The translations under genes were made by a program, and so were the position numbers. A stretch of 64,000 nucleotides of DNA from SAR116 cluster bacterium AG-447-C21 (GTDB lineage Bacteria > Pseudomonadota > Alphaproteobacteria > Thalassobaculales > Thalassobaculaceae): positions 1 through 64,000 of the forward strand of contig QCQB01000005.1 in the NCBI GenBank assembly GCA_003212315.1, written 5' to 3'. The notes beneath the pieces are model-generated. The model was not told the origin of the DNA, did no database searches, and worked only from the letters and a program-made list of their open reading frames with translations. How positions within the stretch are numbered: the first letter of the stretch is position 1; each line of letters starts with the position of its first letter. Shown in pieces: positions 27,686 through 39,333 of the stretch.

Positions 27686-28576
27686 ATGAATATCAAGACA
27701 ATAGCTATCCAGTCACCCGGGGACATGGGACATGGGGTTGGTCGACTACTTGTTGAAGGCGGTTATAGGGTCGTGTCTGCCTTGGAAGGGCGTTCAAAAA
27801 GAACAAAAACACTGTCCCAAGAGGCAGGAATTGAAGATGTTGGAGATATAGATAATTTGTTCAATAGCGTTGATGTAATACTATCGATTATGAGACCAGA
27901 TAAGGCTGTTGAATTTATTGAAACCCTAGCAAAAAAGACTACCAAGTACCCCTCGAGACCAATCATTGTGGATCTTAATGCAATCTCGCCAAACACGGGA
28001 AAGAATGCGGCTCAGAAAGCAAGTAGTGTCGGATTAAAATTTATAGATGGCGGGATCATTGGGGGACCGCCTAGAGCACCCAAAAATGAAAGCCCGCGCT
28101 TATACGTTTCTGGACCAAATTCGCAAGAGCTTACCTCCTTAAATGCAACAGGCCTTGACTTCCGAAGCTTAGGGAATGAAATAGGGTCCGCCTCTGCCAT
28201 AAAAATGTCATACGCGGCTATGACAAAAGGACTAACGGCCATAGCAATAAATTCAATGATCATCGCTAAGTTAGAGGGTGTAGAGGATGCGTTCGCCCAA
28301 GAGTTAAATTCTAGCCAACCTAGTCTTTTTAATCATATGAAAAAGTGGCTGCCAGATATGTGCCCAAAAGCCTATCGATGGGTGGGCGAAATGGAGGAAA
28401 TAGCAAAAACTTTCGACGACAATAATTTATCTGAAAAGCTTTTCCATGGCGTGGCAGAAACATATATGGTTGTGGAAAAGTCTATTTTGGGTGAAGAAAT
28501 TGTGGAAAAAAGGAAGAAAGGACAAACAGCTGAAGATGTGACAGATATCCTTGCCAGTTTCGTCTCGAAAAATTAG
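27686..28576 (+). CDS. NAD(P)-dependent oxidoreductase with DUF1932 C-terminal domain
   Basis: A 296-residue protein: an N-terminal 6-phosphogluconate-dehydrogenase-like Rossmann domain (IAIQSPGDMGHGVGRLL) and a C-terminal DUF1932/phosphogluconate-dehydrogenase-like domain (YRWVGEMEEIAKTFDD). It belongs to the beta-hydroxyacid dehydrogenase superfamily but lacks the usual GLGxMG motif, having GDMGHG instead. The substrate is unknown. ATG 27686 follows AAGGATTAAACT, a good site. It converges with the M32 carboxypeptidase with four bases between the stops. Confidence 0.82.
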   Translation: MNIKTIAIQSPGDMGHGVGRLLVEGGYRVVSALEGRSKRTKTLSQEAGIEDVGDIDNLFNSVDVILSIMRPDKAVEFIETLAKKTTKYPSRPIIVDLNAISPNTGKNAAQKASSVGLKFIDGGIIGGPPRAPKNESPRLYVSGPNSQELTSLNATGLDFRSLGNEIGSASAIKMSYAAMTKGLTAIAINSMIIAKLEGVEDAFAQELNSSQPSLFNHMKKWLPDMCPKAYRWVGEMEEIAKTFDDNNLSEKLFHGVAETYMVVEKSILGEEIVEKRKKGQTAEDVTDILASFVSKN

Positions 28577-28580
28577 TCTT

Positions 28581-30095
28581 CTAATAAGTTTTTGAGGCTT
28601 TACCGAGATATCTGCTGTTCAAGTGTGCCAAAAAGGCCGTTGTCGAGAGTGAGCTTCCCGTCGCTTTAATCAATATTTCTTCGGTACTAAGTGCGCTTCC
28701 GACGCTATGTACGTTTATTTTCAGCCAATTCAACAGTGTAGAAAAATATCCCTTTGAAATTTGTGCCAATATATCTGGGTGATCTTTTCTAACGGCAGAG
28801 AATAGTTGAGCAGCAGCCAAAGCACCAAGAGTATAGGTAGGGAAGTAACCAAATGCTCCGTCATACCAGTGTATATCTTGCAGGCAACCCCGCAAATCAT
28901 CCGGAGGTCGCGTCCCAAAACTCGATTCAAATGCTTCGTTCCATGCATCAGGTAAATCCGGAACTGAAAGATCACCGCGCATGAGGGCCTTCTCTAGTTT
29001 ATAACGAAGTATAATGTGGAGGGGGTAGGTGATTTCGTCCGCATCAACCCTAATAAAGTTAGGAGTAACTCGCTTTGAATTGTTACTTAGCTCCTCTGCC
29101 TTCCACGGATCTCCTCGCACCATAAATTCTTTTGCTATGATGGGGGCCAAAAACTTAAAAAACTCCAGAGATCGGCAAACTTGCATCTCCATTAATAGTG
29201 ATTGACTCTCATGAAGCACCATCCCTCTTGCAGACCCCACAGGCTGTCCTCGCCAACAACTTGGCAAACCTTGTTCGTACAGAGCATGACCCGTTTCATG
29301 GATCACACCCATTAAACTGCCTGTCCAGTCATTCTCATTATACCGTGTGGTTATTCTGACATCATCTGGAGTGCCACCCGAAAAGGGGTGAACACTTGTA
29401 TCGAGGCGACCTTTCAAGAAGTCAAACCCTAGTGCCTTCATAATTATTTTACCTAAACTCTTTTGATTCTGAACAGGCACCGGGGTTGAATATGTGGGAA
29501 AATCAATATCAGCTTGATACTCTATTACTTCTGGAAGGAGCTTTTGCAATGCCGGTTCTAATAAAGCAAAAATTGTATCAATTTGAGCCGATGCTCCACC
29601 CGGCTCGTACTCATCTAAAAGACTATCATATGAATTAGACTTGAATGTTTCCGCTTTAATAGCAGCAATCTGTTGCGTTAAATTAACAACTTCCCCTAAT
29701 GATCCGGCAACAACCTGAAAGTTATTCTCTTTTCGAGCCACCTGCCATTGTCCCTCGCAGGCAGCACAGGCGCGCGAATGTTCTTCGACCAGCTTAGGAG
29801 ACAAGGCTACTGCATGTCGATAAATACGCCGAATTTCAAGTAAATTTTTCTGTTCTATATCATCTAACTCAGCCGTATCTGCTTTATCTAGCAATTCTAA
29901 TGTTAATGAATCGGTTATTTCTTCATGTTTCAAAACAGAGAGAATAGCAATTTGTTCGGCGCGTGCAGCACCAGACCCGGAAGGCATTATCGCTTGGCGA
30001 TCCCAGGAAAGCATGGCTATCGCATCCGAGAGGGCTGCAACACGTTGCCATTTTTTAGTTAATTCGAAGTATGATTTTTTACTAGTGTTAGTCAT
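28581..30095 (-). CDS. Carboxypeptidase M32 (thermostable-carboxypeptidase family)
   Basis: Cytoplasmic zinc carboxypeptidase of about 504 residues that removes C-terminal amino acids from peptides. The zinc motif HETGHALYEQG and the downstream Glu region HESQSLLMEMQV are intact, together with HPFSGGTPDDVRITTRY. The long frame begins at 30134, but ATG 30095 (MTNTSKKSYFEL) matches family N-termini and overlaps the surf1 end by only 8 bases. Carboxypeptidase M32 after surf1 occurs in related genomes, but no functional link is known. Confidence 0.93.
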   Translation of the reverse strand: MTNTSKKSYFELTKKWQRVAALSDAIAMLSWDRQAIMPSGSGAARAEQIAILSVLKHEEITDSLTLELLDKADTAELDDIEQKNLLEIRRIYRHAVALSPKLVEEHSRACAACEGQWQVARKENNFQVVAGSLGEVVNLTQQIAAIKAETFKSNSYDSLLDEYEPGGASAQIDTIFALLEPALQKLLPEVIEYQADIDFPTYSTPVPVQNQKSLGKIIMKALGFDFLKGRLDTSVHPFSGGTPDDVRITTRYNENDWTGSLMGVIHETGHALYEQGLPSCWRGQPVGSARGMVLHESQSLLMEMQVCRSLEFFKFLAPIIAKEFMVRGDPWKAEELSNNSKRVTPNFIRVDADEITYPLHIILRYKLEKALMRGDLSVPDLPDAWNEAFESSFGTRPPDDLRGCLQDIHWYDGAFGYFPTYTLGALAAAQLFSAVRKDHPDILAQISKGYFSTLLNWLKINVHSVGSALSTEEILIKATGSSLSTTAFLAHLNSRYLGKASKTY

Positions 30096-30804
30096 CTTCA
30101 CATTTACGAGTATGATATACGATATAAACAGCAAGTAACGTAATGGCCAAAAGAAACCAGGTTACAGCATATTTCAAATGCTCGTTTCGTACCTCAATTT
30201 TTCCCGCAGCACCTATAGGTAATTTATACGGACCCGGCGCTCTAAGTTCATCGATATAATAACCAGGAACTGGACCAATGTCTCTGTATTCGGCAATTTG
30301 TCTTGTATTGATGTAAAGCCAGACCTCATTGTTTGGCTCATTTTCGGGAACAAAGTAGCCTTTTCTGTTATCTTCTCTCAAAATTCCTTCCATGGAGACA
30401 AGACCCGTGGGTATCGTTTGGGGTCGGCTTTTCCTTTCACGAAGTTTTTCTGGAATCCAACCTCTATTAATTAAAACAATCCGGTTTCCATTAAATAGGA
30501 AGGGTGTAACTATATGAAACCCGGCAGTTCCCTCAAAAGTTCGCCCGGTCAGCAAGATCTCCTTATCATGCAAAAAACGGCCTGTCGCTCTAACACGCGT
30601 GTACCTCCAGTCAGTACTTTCTTTTATGTCTAAAGGCGGAATAACCGGCTGTTTTGCCATCTGTTGCTCAAATGATGCGATGATATCTTGCTTCCAACTC
30701 ATACGTTGGACCTGCCAACTACCCAGAAGGATTAAAATAATAAACGTTGGAACGGCAAATAAAGTCGGCCCGATCGTTGGTTTAAATTTCCACTCGCCTA
30801 ACAT
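30088..30804 (-). CDS. SURF1 family cytochrome c oxidase assembly protein
   Basis: Inner-membrane factor that helps haem a insertion into subunit I of cytochrome c oxidase. The 238-residue protein shows two flanking membrane spans (TLFAVPTFIILILLGSWQVQR and an YAVTWFLLAITLLAVYIVY C-terminal span) around a periplasmic domain containing RVRATGRF, FHIVTPF and the NRGWIP motif. It is 270 bases downstream of ctaE and closes the oxidase operon. That gap holds no gene I can support; a GTGAT-ggga-ATCAC repeat at 31006-31019 is the only structure seen. Confidence 0.93.
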   Translation of the reverse strand: MLGEWKFKPTIGPTLFAVPTFIILILLGSWQVQRMSWKQDIIASFEQQMAKQPVIPPLDIKESTDWRYTRVRATGRFLHDKEILLTGRTFEGTAGFHIVTPFLFNGNRIVLINRGWIPEKLRERKSRPQTIPTGLVSMEGILREDNRKGYFVPENEPNNEVWLYINTRQIAEYRDIGPVPGYYIDELRAPGPYKLPIGAAGKIEVRNEHLKYAVTWFLLAITLLAVYIVYHTRKCEDD

Positions 30805-31074
30805 TTAGATAAAAACCTTCCAAACGTGATGCAGTTCACTTCCAAGTTAAGCAAGGATTTGCACCATCAGAATTATTACTACTTGATCAATATTTGAAAA
30901 CCGCAAATTAAACGAACTGAGGTAATGAAATCAGATCTCTTTCCATTATGCTGAAAAGTATTCCTTGTCTTAACACTAAATTAATAGAGCATAGATTTAC
31001 CAATTGTGATGGGAATCACGTCGCTATGACAACTTAAAAACTTGTTCCAAGAACTAATCTTCAGAAAGATAGAA

Positions 31075-31860
31075 TCAACCACCCCACCAATAAATGCATA
31101 TGAAAAGAAATAACCAAACAACATCAACAAAATGCCAATACCAAGCGGCAGCCTCAAATCCAAAATGGTGTTCTGGTGTAAAATGGCCAGCCCGAGCTCT
31201 AAACCAGCAGACTATTAAGAAACAGGTTCCCACAAAAACATGAAAACCATGAAAACCGGTCGCCAAATAAAATGTCGACGAGTAAATACCATCAGTGAAT
31301 TTAAATGTTGCGTGATCATATTCATAAATCTGCAAAGCGGTGAAAGCTATACCTAGTAGTATTGTATAAGCGAGCCCTTTTATAAGGTTTTCTCGATCGT
31401 TTTTCAAAAGCGCCGCATGTGCCCACGTAACCGTACAACCGGACAACAACAAAATCATGGTATTAATCAAAGGAATATCCCAAGCGCTAAACGTTTCTAT
31501 TCCTGCTGGTGGCCAAACTCCTGTATCCGGGTATAAGGAAGCATCAAAAAACGCCCAGAAGAACGCAAGGAAAAACATAACTTCCGAAGCTATAAACAAT
31601 ATCATACCATAACGCATACCTATTTGAACTATCGGCGTATGGTGCCCTTGATGCTCGGCTTCCTTGATAACATCCCTCCACCAGAATGCCATCGTTGCTA
31701 GGATCGCTACAAAGCCAACCCCCATTATTATCGCGCCAAAAGGCTTTTCATGCATAAACATGATTGCACCAATAGCGGCAACAAAACCCGCCATAGCTCC
31801 CAGAGCCGGCCATGGGCTTGGCTCTACAAGATGAAAAGAATGACTATGTCCACCGCTCAT
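31075..31860 (-). CDS. ctaE: Cytochrome c oxidase subunit III
   Basis: Membrane core subunit of the aa3-type cytochrome c oxidase, 261 residues with seven predicted spans. Signatures are the HSFHLVEPSPWPALGA start, FLAFFWAFFDASLYP, the internal Glu in QIYEYDHATF, TGFHGFHVFVGTCFL, and the C-terminal WYWHFVDVVWLFLF. It binds phospholipid and stabilises subunit I. It follows ctaG in the ctaC-D-B-F-G-E order. No frame extends beyond the stop. Confidence 0.97.
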   Translation of the reverse strand: MSGGHSHSFHLVEPSPWPALGAMAGFVAAIGAIMFMHEKPFGAIIMGVGFVAILATMAFWWRDVIKEAEHQGHHTPIVQIGMRYGMILFIASEVMFFLAFFWAFFDASLYPDTGVWPPAGIETFSAWDIPLINTMILLLSGCTVTWAHAALLKNDRENLIKGLAYTILLGIAFTALQIYEYDHATFKFTDGIYSSTFYLATGFHGFHVFVGTCFLIVCWFRARAGHFTPEHHFGFEAAAWYWHFVDVVWLFLFICIYWWGG

Positions 31861-31940
31861 ACGTTTCTCATTCCCTTTTTACAAGCTACCATCAGTTTTT
31901 TAGGCTAAAATTAGCTTCTTAATACAACTTTAACAAGGTC

Positions 31941-32540
31941 TCAACTTGCATTTTCTTTTTTTGTCTTCCCCACAAGGGATTGGTCCTCTGATGGAAAAAA
32001 CGTGTAGGATAAAGTTATGGTTGTAACATCGTCCAAATTTGGATCATTAACAATATCCGGGTCAATAAAGAAAGATACCGGCATCTCTACCGCCTCCTGA
32101 GGTGCCAAGAGTTGCTCGACAAAACAAAAGCAGTCTATTTTATTGAAATACACGCCCGCCTTCTCTGGCGTGACATTAAAAGTCGCTGTACCCACAACAG
32201 GATCTTTTCCTGTATTCTCTGCCTGATAAAACGCCAATGCATTTTGCCCTACGGAAATATCTATTGATGTTTGTACTGGTTGAAAATTCCAGTCCAAAGT
32301 GGGTTTAGTGTTTGCGTCAAACCGAATCTTTATTTTACGCTCCAGTATTTGAGACGAGGGACTAGTCACTTGTTGCGTTGTCCCGCCATACCCTGTGACT
32401 TGGCAAAATAGCTTATATAGGGGTACCGATGCATAGCTCAAAACCCCCATTCCCATGATCAAAACTAATAGAAAACCCAGGGTTCTGTACTTCTTCAGAG
32501 CTGAAGACTGTGAATTTTGATAAGAAGCGGACAAGATCAA
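31941..32540 (-). CDS. ctaG: Cytochrome c oxidase assembly protein CtaG (Cox11 type)
   Basis: Copper chaperone that delivers Cu to the CuB site of subunit I. It has a single N-terminal membrane anchor (TLGFLLVLIMGMGVLSYA) and a periplasmic immunoglobulin-like domain with the copper motif CFCFVEQ, plus the VPLYKLFCQVTGYGGT signature. The reading starts with TTG at 32540, which overlaps the preceding stop as TTGA; no ATG lies between. Length is 199 residues. It is coupled to the small ctaF-like gene. Confidence 0.96.
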   Translation of the reverse strand: MILSASYQNSQSSALKKYRTLGFLLVLIMGMGVLSYASVPLYKLFCQVTGYGGTTQQVTSPSSQILERKIKIRFDANTKPTLDWNFQPVQTSIDISVGQNALAFYQAENTGKDPVVGTATFNVTPEKAGVYFNKIDCFCFVEQLLAPQEAVEMPVSFFIDPDIVNDPNLDDVTTITLSYTFFPSEDQSLVGKTKKENAS

Positions 32541-32683
32541 AACATCCGAACTATGGTGATGAGATAAAATAACCCAGAAAACCCAAGAACTGCAGCGAGT
32601 ACGGCGAGGTTACGACCACGTTTGTTTGCACGAAACGCGAGACCTGTTTCTGTTTCTATTTTCTTTTCCTTTGCCTCAGTCAT
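32537..32683 (-). CDS. ctaF: CtaF-like small membrane protein of the oxidase operon
   Basis: A 48-residue frame between ctaB and ctaG: MTEAKEKKIETE, a basic KRGRNLAVLAAVLGFSGLFY and ITIVRMF, giving one membrane span near the C-terminus. This matches the small CtaF/CoxF protein found at the same place in alphaproteobacterial cta operons, thought to assist assembly. An in-frame ATG at 32701 forms TAATG with the ctaB stop and would add six residues; which start is used is open. The stop overlaps ctaG. Confidence 0.75.
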   Translation of the reverse strand: MTEAKEKKIETETGLAFRANKRGRNLAVLAAVLGFSGLFYLITIVRMF

Positions 32684-32700
32684 GCCTGCAGTCCAATTCA

Positions 32701-33627
32701 TTACGCGATGGAGTTAAAGTCAACACAGCGGTCTACGATCATCGCAAGAAATAATAAGAAGAGATAAAATATAGAAAAACCAAAAAGCTGCTTACAGTTC
32801 TTATCCGAGTCGTCCCGCATCACTCGCCATGCAGTAGCAATAAAAAGGGCGCCTAGTAGTGCTGCCGTCGCGCCGAATACAGCCCCTAAAGTCCCAAGCC
32901 AAAAAGGCACTATGCCCAATGGGCCCAGAACGATGCTGTAGAGCAAAATCTGTTTTTTTGTCTCGTATCTTCCGTGAACTAAAGGCATCATAGGAACGCC
33001 TGCCGCTTTATAATCGTCGCTCTTATAAAGCGATAACGCCCAAAAATGTGGAGGTGTCCAGATGAAAATAATCGTAAATAATGTAATAGATTCAACACTG
33101 ACCGTGCCAGTCGCAGCTGCCCAGCCTATCATTGGCGGAAATGCTCCAGCCGCTCCACCTATCACTATATTTTGGGGAGTGCGTCGTTTTAGCCAGATCG
33201 TGTAGATAAAAACGTAGAACATTATCGTCACCATAAGCAGAGTCGCAGCGACCCAATTTATCGCCAGTCCCATTACCATGACGGATCCACCCGCAAGCAA
33301 AACACCAAATGTGAGAGCCGCCTCAGCAGTCACTTTACCTGAAGGGATAGCACGTGACTTTGTTCTAGACATGATCGCATCGATGTCTCGATCATACCAC
33401 ATGTTAATAGCACCAGACGCGCCTGCACCAAAGGCAATACAGAGGATGGCTATTGTTTGTAAGATTGGATTACCATCACCAGGGGCAAGGAATAAACCAA
33501 CGAATCCGGTGAAGACTACAAGGGACATCACCCTTGGCTTCAATAGCGATATGAAATCAAACAGTGGGGTCCAGACCGAGCCAGCCGGTTTAGACAGCGT
33601 ATGAGTGGCTAAAACTGTATTGGACAC
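32701..33627 (-). CDS. ctaB: Haem O synthase (protohaem IX farnesyltransferase)
   Basis: Integral membrane UbiA-superfamily prenyltransferase that attaches farnesyl to haem B to give haem O, the precursor of haem A for the aa3 oxidase. The first Asp-rich site is in NMWYDRDIDAIMSRTKSR, and the second region is in SLYKSDDYKAAGVPMMP. About nine hydrophobic segments are visible in 308 residues. It lies 33 bases after ctaD, in the typical ctaD-ctaB order. Confidence 0.97.
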   Translation of the reverse strand: MSNTVLATHTLSKPAGSVWTPLFDFISLLKPRVMSLVVFTGFVGLFLAPGDGNPILQTIAILCIAFGAGASGAINMWYDRDIDAIMSRTKSRAIPSGKVTAEAALTFGVLLAGGSVMVMGLAINWVAATLLMVTIMFYVFIYTIWLKRRTPQNIVIGGAAGAFPPMIGWAAATGTVSVESITLFTIIFIWTPPHFWALSLYKSDDYKAAGVPMMPLVHGRYETKKQILLYSIVLGPLGIVPFWLGTLGAVFGATAALLGALFIATAWRVMRDDSDKNCKQLFGFSIFYLFLLFLAMIVDRCVDFNSIA

Positions 33628-33660
33628 GATAACAAGCCCCTAAAGTTCCTATAATCTGTC

Positions 33661-36128
<2,468 letters not shown>

Positions 36129-36220
36129 CCCGACTACTCTTTCGTTCCCGTGCCAATCGCCTAAAGCTGCCCTCAAAAAGGACCTCTTTTGACGCCGATC
36201 ATGTTGCTCATCCCCATGAA

Positions 36221-36269
36221 GCATACTCTGTCGGTTGCAGAGTCATGCTTAACCTAACGTAACAGCATG
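36221..36269 (-). promoter_or_regulatory. Overlapping hairpins in the ctaC leader
   Basis: ACTCTG and CAGAGT form a 6-bp stem, extended by GCAT and ATGC across a bulge (36221-36248). A second pair, CATGCT and AGCATG (36244-36269), shares bases with the first, so only one can form at a time. They lie 93 bases or more upstream of the ctaC ATG at 36128, in its probable leader. Confidence 0.35.
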
Positions 36270-36428
36270 CCAAAAACCAATGCCTAGGCCTATGATTTAA
36301 GTGATTTATTCTATAAAGACAACCCCAGGCTTTTGAAATCTATGCTAGTGACATTTCTTGAAATGAACTATATCAAAAAAGACACCCGTGTACGATAATA
36401 AATCACTGTTTTCAGAAAGATTAAATTA

Positions 36429-37862
36429 ATGAGCGAGCTTAAGATAACGGACGATATATTTTTCAATCAGACCGATCTGGATCAAGATTCTATACAACGG
36501 ATTGTCTCCGACTCAATTGGACACTGTGATGATGGAGAGTTATTTATCGAATATCGCCAATCTGAAGCCTTTGGGTTTGATGATGGCCGTTTGAAAACAG
36601 CTACATTTGATTCATCACAAGGTTTCGGTCTTAGAGGTATAGTGGGAGAAACGAGAGCATACGCTCATGCATCCGAACTCTCCGAAACATCCATAAAACG
36701 TGCTGCTGAAACTGTGAAAGCCCTCAAATCTGGACAGCAAGCTTTAGCTACCAATAATCCCGCACGAACAAATGCGAAATTATATTCAGATGAAAACCCA
36801 ATTCTGAATATGGAGTTTTCCGATAAGGTTAAGCTTTTACAAGATATTGATTCATACGCTCGTTCCAAAGACCCCAAAATTCAACAGGTTTCGGCTTCTT
36901 TGTCAGCTTCTTGGCAGGCAGTTCAGATTCTGCGGGCGAATGGGCATCGTGCCGCAGATATTAGGCCACTAGTGAGACTAAATATTTCCGTGGTTGTTGC
37001 AGATGGTGATAAAATGGAAGCTGGCGGCACGGGCGTGGGTGGTCGTATGAACTATGCTAGCTATATTGAGACTGAAAATTGGCAAGCTCAAGTAGACGAG
37101 GCTTTTCGATTAGCGATGGTTAACTTAGAGGCCGTGCCGGCCCCAGCTGGGGAGATGGATGTTGTTCTAGGTCCAGGTTGGCCGGGTGTTATGCTCCATG
37201 AGGCTGTTGGCCATGGATTAGAGGGAGACTTCAACCGCAAAGAAACATCTACATTTACTAATATGATCGGAAAAAGAGTGGCGTCGCCAGGAGTGACTGT
37301 TATTGATGATGGAACGATCCCAGATAGACGAGGGTCAATAACGATTGACGACGAAGGAACTCCATCACGAAGGAATGTTTTAATTGAAGACGGAATACTA
37401 GTTGGATACATGCAGGACAGACAGAACGCACGACTGATGGGCGTTCCAGAAACCGGCAATGGACGAAGAGAAAGTTATGCTCATCATCCCATGCCGCGTA
37501 TGACAAATACCTATATGCTGGGCGGAAACGAAGCACCCGAAGAAATCATTAAGTCGGCAAAAAATGGTTTATACGCTGTTAATTTCTCTGGTGGACAGGT
37601 GGATATAGTTTCTGGAAAATTTGTTTTCGCAGCAAGTGAAGCATACCTGATAGAAAATGGGAAAGTAACTAGGCCAGTAAAAGGGGCGACACTTATAGGG
37701 AATGGCCCGGAAGCCATGAATAAAATTTCTATGATAGGCAACGATATGAAACTAGATGACGGTGTCGGAACTTGCGGAAAAGATGGACAGGGGGTTCCAG
37801 TTGGGGTGGGTCAACCCACTTTGAAAATGAACGGAATTACAGTTGGAGGGACAGCCGTTTAA
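36429..37862 (+). CDS. tldD: Metalloprotease TldD
   Basis: TldD-type subunit of the TldD-TldE (PmbA) zinc protease, which degrades unfolded peptides and trims modified peptides such as microcin B17 and CcdA. The motif MLHEAVGHGLEGDFNRK (HExxxH) marks it as the catalytic TldD rather than TldE. The C-terminal GGTAV and GKDGQGVPVGVGQPTL are family signatures. Length 477 is normal. ATG 36429 with AGAAAGATT upstream. TldE is not in the window. It is divergent from ctaC. Confidence 0.95.
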   Translation: MSELKITDDIFFNQTDLDQDSIQRIVSDSIGHCDDGELFIEYRQSEAFGFDDGRLKTATFDSSQGFGLRGIVGETRAYAHASELSETSIKRAAETVKALKSGQQALATNNPARTNAKLYSDENPILNMEFSDKVKLLQDIDSYARSKDPKIQQVSASLSASWQAVQILRANGHRAADIRPLVRLNISVVVADGDKMEAGGTGVGGRMNYASYIETENWQAQVDEAFRLAMVNLEAVPAPAGEMDVVLGPGWPGVMLHEAVGHGLEGDFNRKETSTFTNMIGKRVASPGVTVIDDGTIPDRRGSITIDDEGTPSRRNVLIEDGILVGYMQDRQNARLMGVPETGNGRRESYAHHPMPRMTNTYMLGGNEAPEEIIKSAKNGLYAVNFSGGQVDIVSGKFVFAASEAYLIENGKVTRPVKGATLIGNGPEAMNKISMIGNDMKLDDGVGTCGKDGQGVPVGVGQPTLKMNGITVGGTAV

Positions 37863-37932
37863 TAAGTTTGGAAATTTTTTCCGCCTGGAGACGGTTTTCC
37901 ACGGAATTGTATTTAAGCTTTCTGCTTTTTTG

Positions 37933-39297
37933 CTAATATTGTAATTCTTCAAAAATAGGACTGACTGACTTAGACCATTTACCCGAAAACGCCTCCAGCA
38001 ATTCTTCTGCAGGTGTCCGGCCTCGTTCGGCGATGTCTCGAAGTGTCTCTAAAAAGCCAGATTCATCATTCCCTGAAGGATCTAGCTTGGCCCGCTTTTT
38101 TAATCCAGCCGAGGCTATCGCCAGTATTTCTTTGGAAATTTCTTGGACACTTGTTTTTCTAAACGGTGTTGCGAGACCTTTTAAGGGAACTTGATTACGC
38201 AATGTTTCCTGTTCCTCTATGCTCCAATCCTTAATCAAATCCCATGCCGCAGATTGCGAGTCAGGATCGTATAGTAAACCCACCCATAATGCCGGTAATG
38301 CGCACAGGTTTCTCCAAGGACCGCCATCAGTTCCGCGCATTTCAAGGTATTTTTTTAAACGAACCTCAGGGAAATTGGTCGTCATGTGATCTGCCCAATC
38401 TCCCATATGCGGGAGTTGACCCTCAAAACCTTCGAGTTCCCCATTCATGAAATCACGGAAGCTTTTTCCTGCGACGTCGTGATAAATGCCATCGCGGTAA
38501 ACAAAATACATTGGTACATCTAGAATGTAATCGACATGACGCTCAAACCCATATCCTTTTTCAAAGACAAATGGCAGCATCCCGCATCGATCAGGGTCTG
38601 TGTCAGTCCATACATTGCTGCGCGACGATAGAAAACCACTTGGTTTGCCATTTTCGAATGGAGAGTTAGCAAACAATGCTGTCGCTATCGGCTGCAGAGC
38701 TAAACTAACTCTGTATTTTTCAACCATATCCTTTTCATCTGAAAAATCTAGGTTGGTTTGAACTGTGCAAGTTCGGAGCATCATATCTAGGCCCAAACTG
38801 CCTACCTTTTGCATCCATCGATTCATGATGGCGTAACGTCCTTTGGGCATCCAAGGGATATCATTCCTGCTCCACAGGGGATCAAATCCAAGACCAAGCA
38901 TACCTATGCCTAACTCTTCTCCAATCTCCTTTACTTGCGCCAAGTGATTGTGAACCTCATCACACGTTTGGTGAATTGTTTCTAGAGGAGCCCCTGAAAG
39001 TTCGAACTGACCACCGGGTTCCAAGGTTATGGCACATCCGTTAAGATTAAGAGCAATTGTCTTGCCTTGCTCTTTAATTGGGGTCCAACCAAATCGCGTT
39101 AAGCGAGACAAAATCTCTCCAATGCCGTCGCCTCCTTCGTAGGGTAATCTTTTTTTGTCGGATAGACGGAAAGCAAATTTCTCATGCTCCGTGCCAATAC
39201 GCCAACTTTCACGAGGCGTGCAACCAGATATCAAATCGTCAATTAATTGCGATTTACTTTCAATTGGCACGCCCGATGGATCAGGTGAATTAGACAT
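37933..39297 (-). CDS. gshA: Glutamate-cysteine ligase, plant/alphaproteobacterial type (GCS2)
   Basis: First enzyme of glutathione synthesis, joining glutamate and cysteine with ATP. The EHEKFAF segment, GLGFDPLW, and the MRTCTVQTNLDFSDE stretch place it in the plant-type family with two redox-linked cysteines in eukaryotes. Length is 454 residues from ATG 39297 (MSNSPDPSG), chosen over the 39327 frame start because a GGGG precedes it at suitable spacing. It is 36 bases downstream of rsmE, the usual alphaproteobacterial pair. Confidence 0.95.
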   Translation of the reverse strand: MSNSPDPSGVPIESKSQLIDDLISGCTPRESWRIGTEHEKFAFRLSDKKRLPYEGGDGIGEILSRLTRFGWTPIKEQGKTIALNLNGCAITLEPGGQFELSGAPLETIHQTCDEVHNHLAQVKEIGEELGIGMLGLGFDPLWSRNDIPWMPKGRYAIMNRWMQKVGSLGLDMMLRTCTVQTNLDFSDEKDMVEKYRVSLALQPIATALFANSPFENGKPSGFLSSRSNVWTDTDPDRCGMLPFVFEKGYGFERHVDYILDVPMYFVYRDGIYHDVAGKSFRDFMNGELEGFEGQLPHMGDWADHMTTNFPEVRLKKYLEMRGTDGGPWRNLCALPALWVGLLYDPDSQSAAWDLIKDWSIEEQETLRNQVPLKGLATPFRKTSVQEISKEILAIASAGLKKRAKLDPSGNDESGFLETLRDIAERGRTPAEELLEAFSGKWSKSVSPIFEELQY

Positions 39298-39333
39298 AAT
39301 GACCCCAAAAAAATGTGGAATTAGCAACCATAA

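Noticed and set aside
30981..31163. 60-aa frame with hydrophobic start overlapping the 3' end of ctaE
   Set aside because: It is out of frame with ctaE and takes its hydrophobicity from that gene's membrane span; no independent support.
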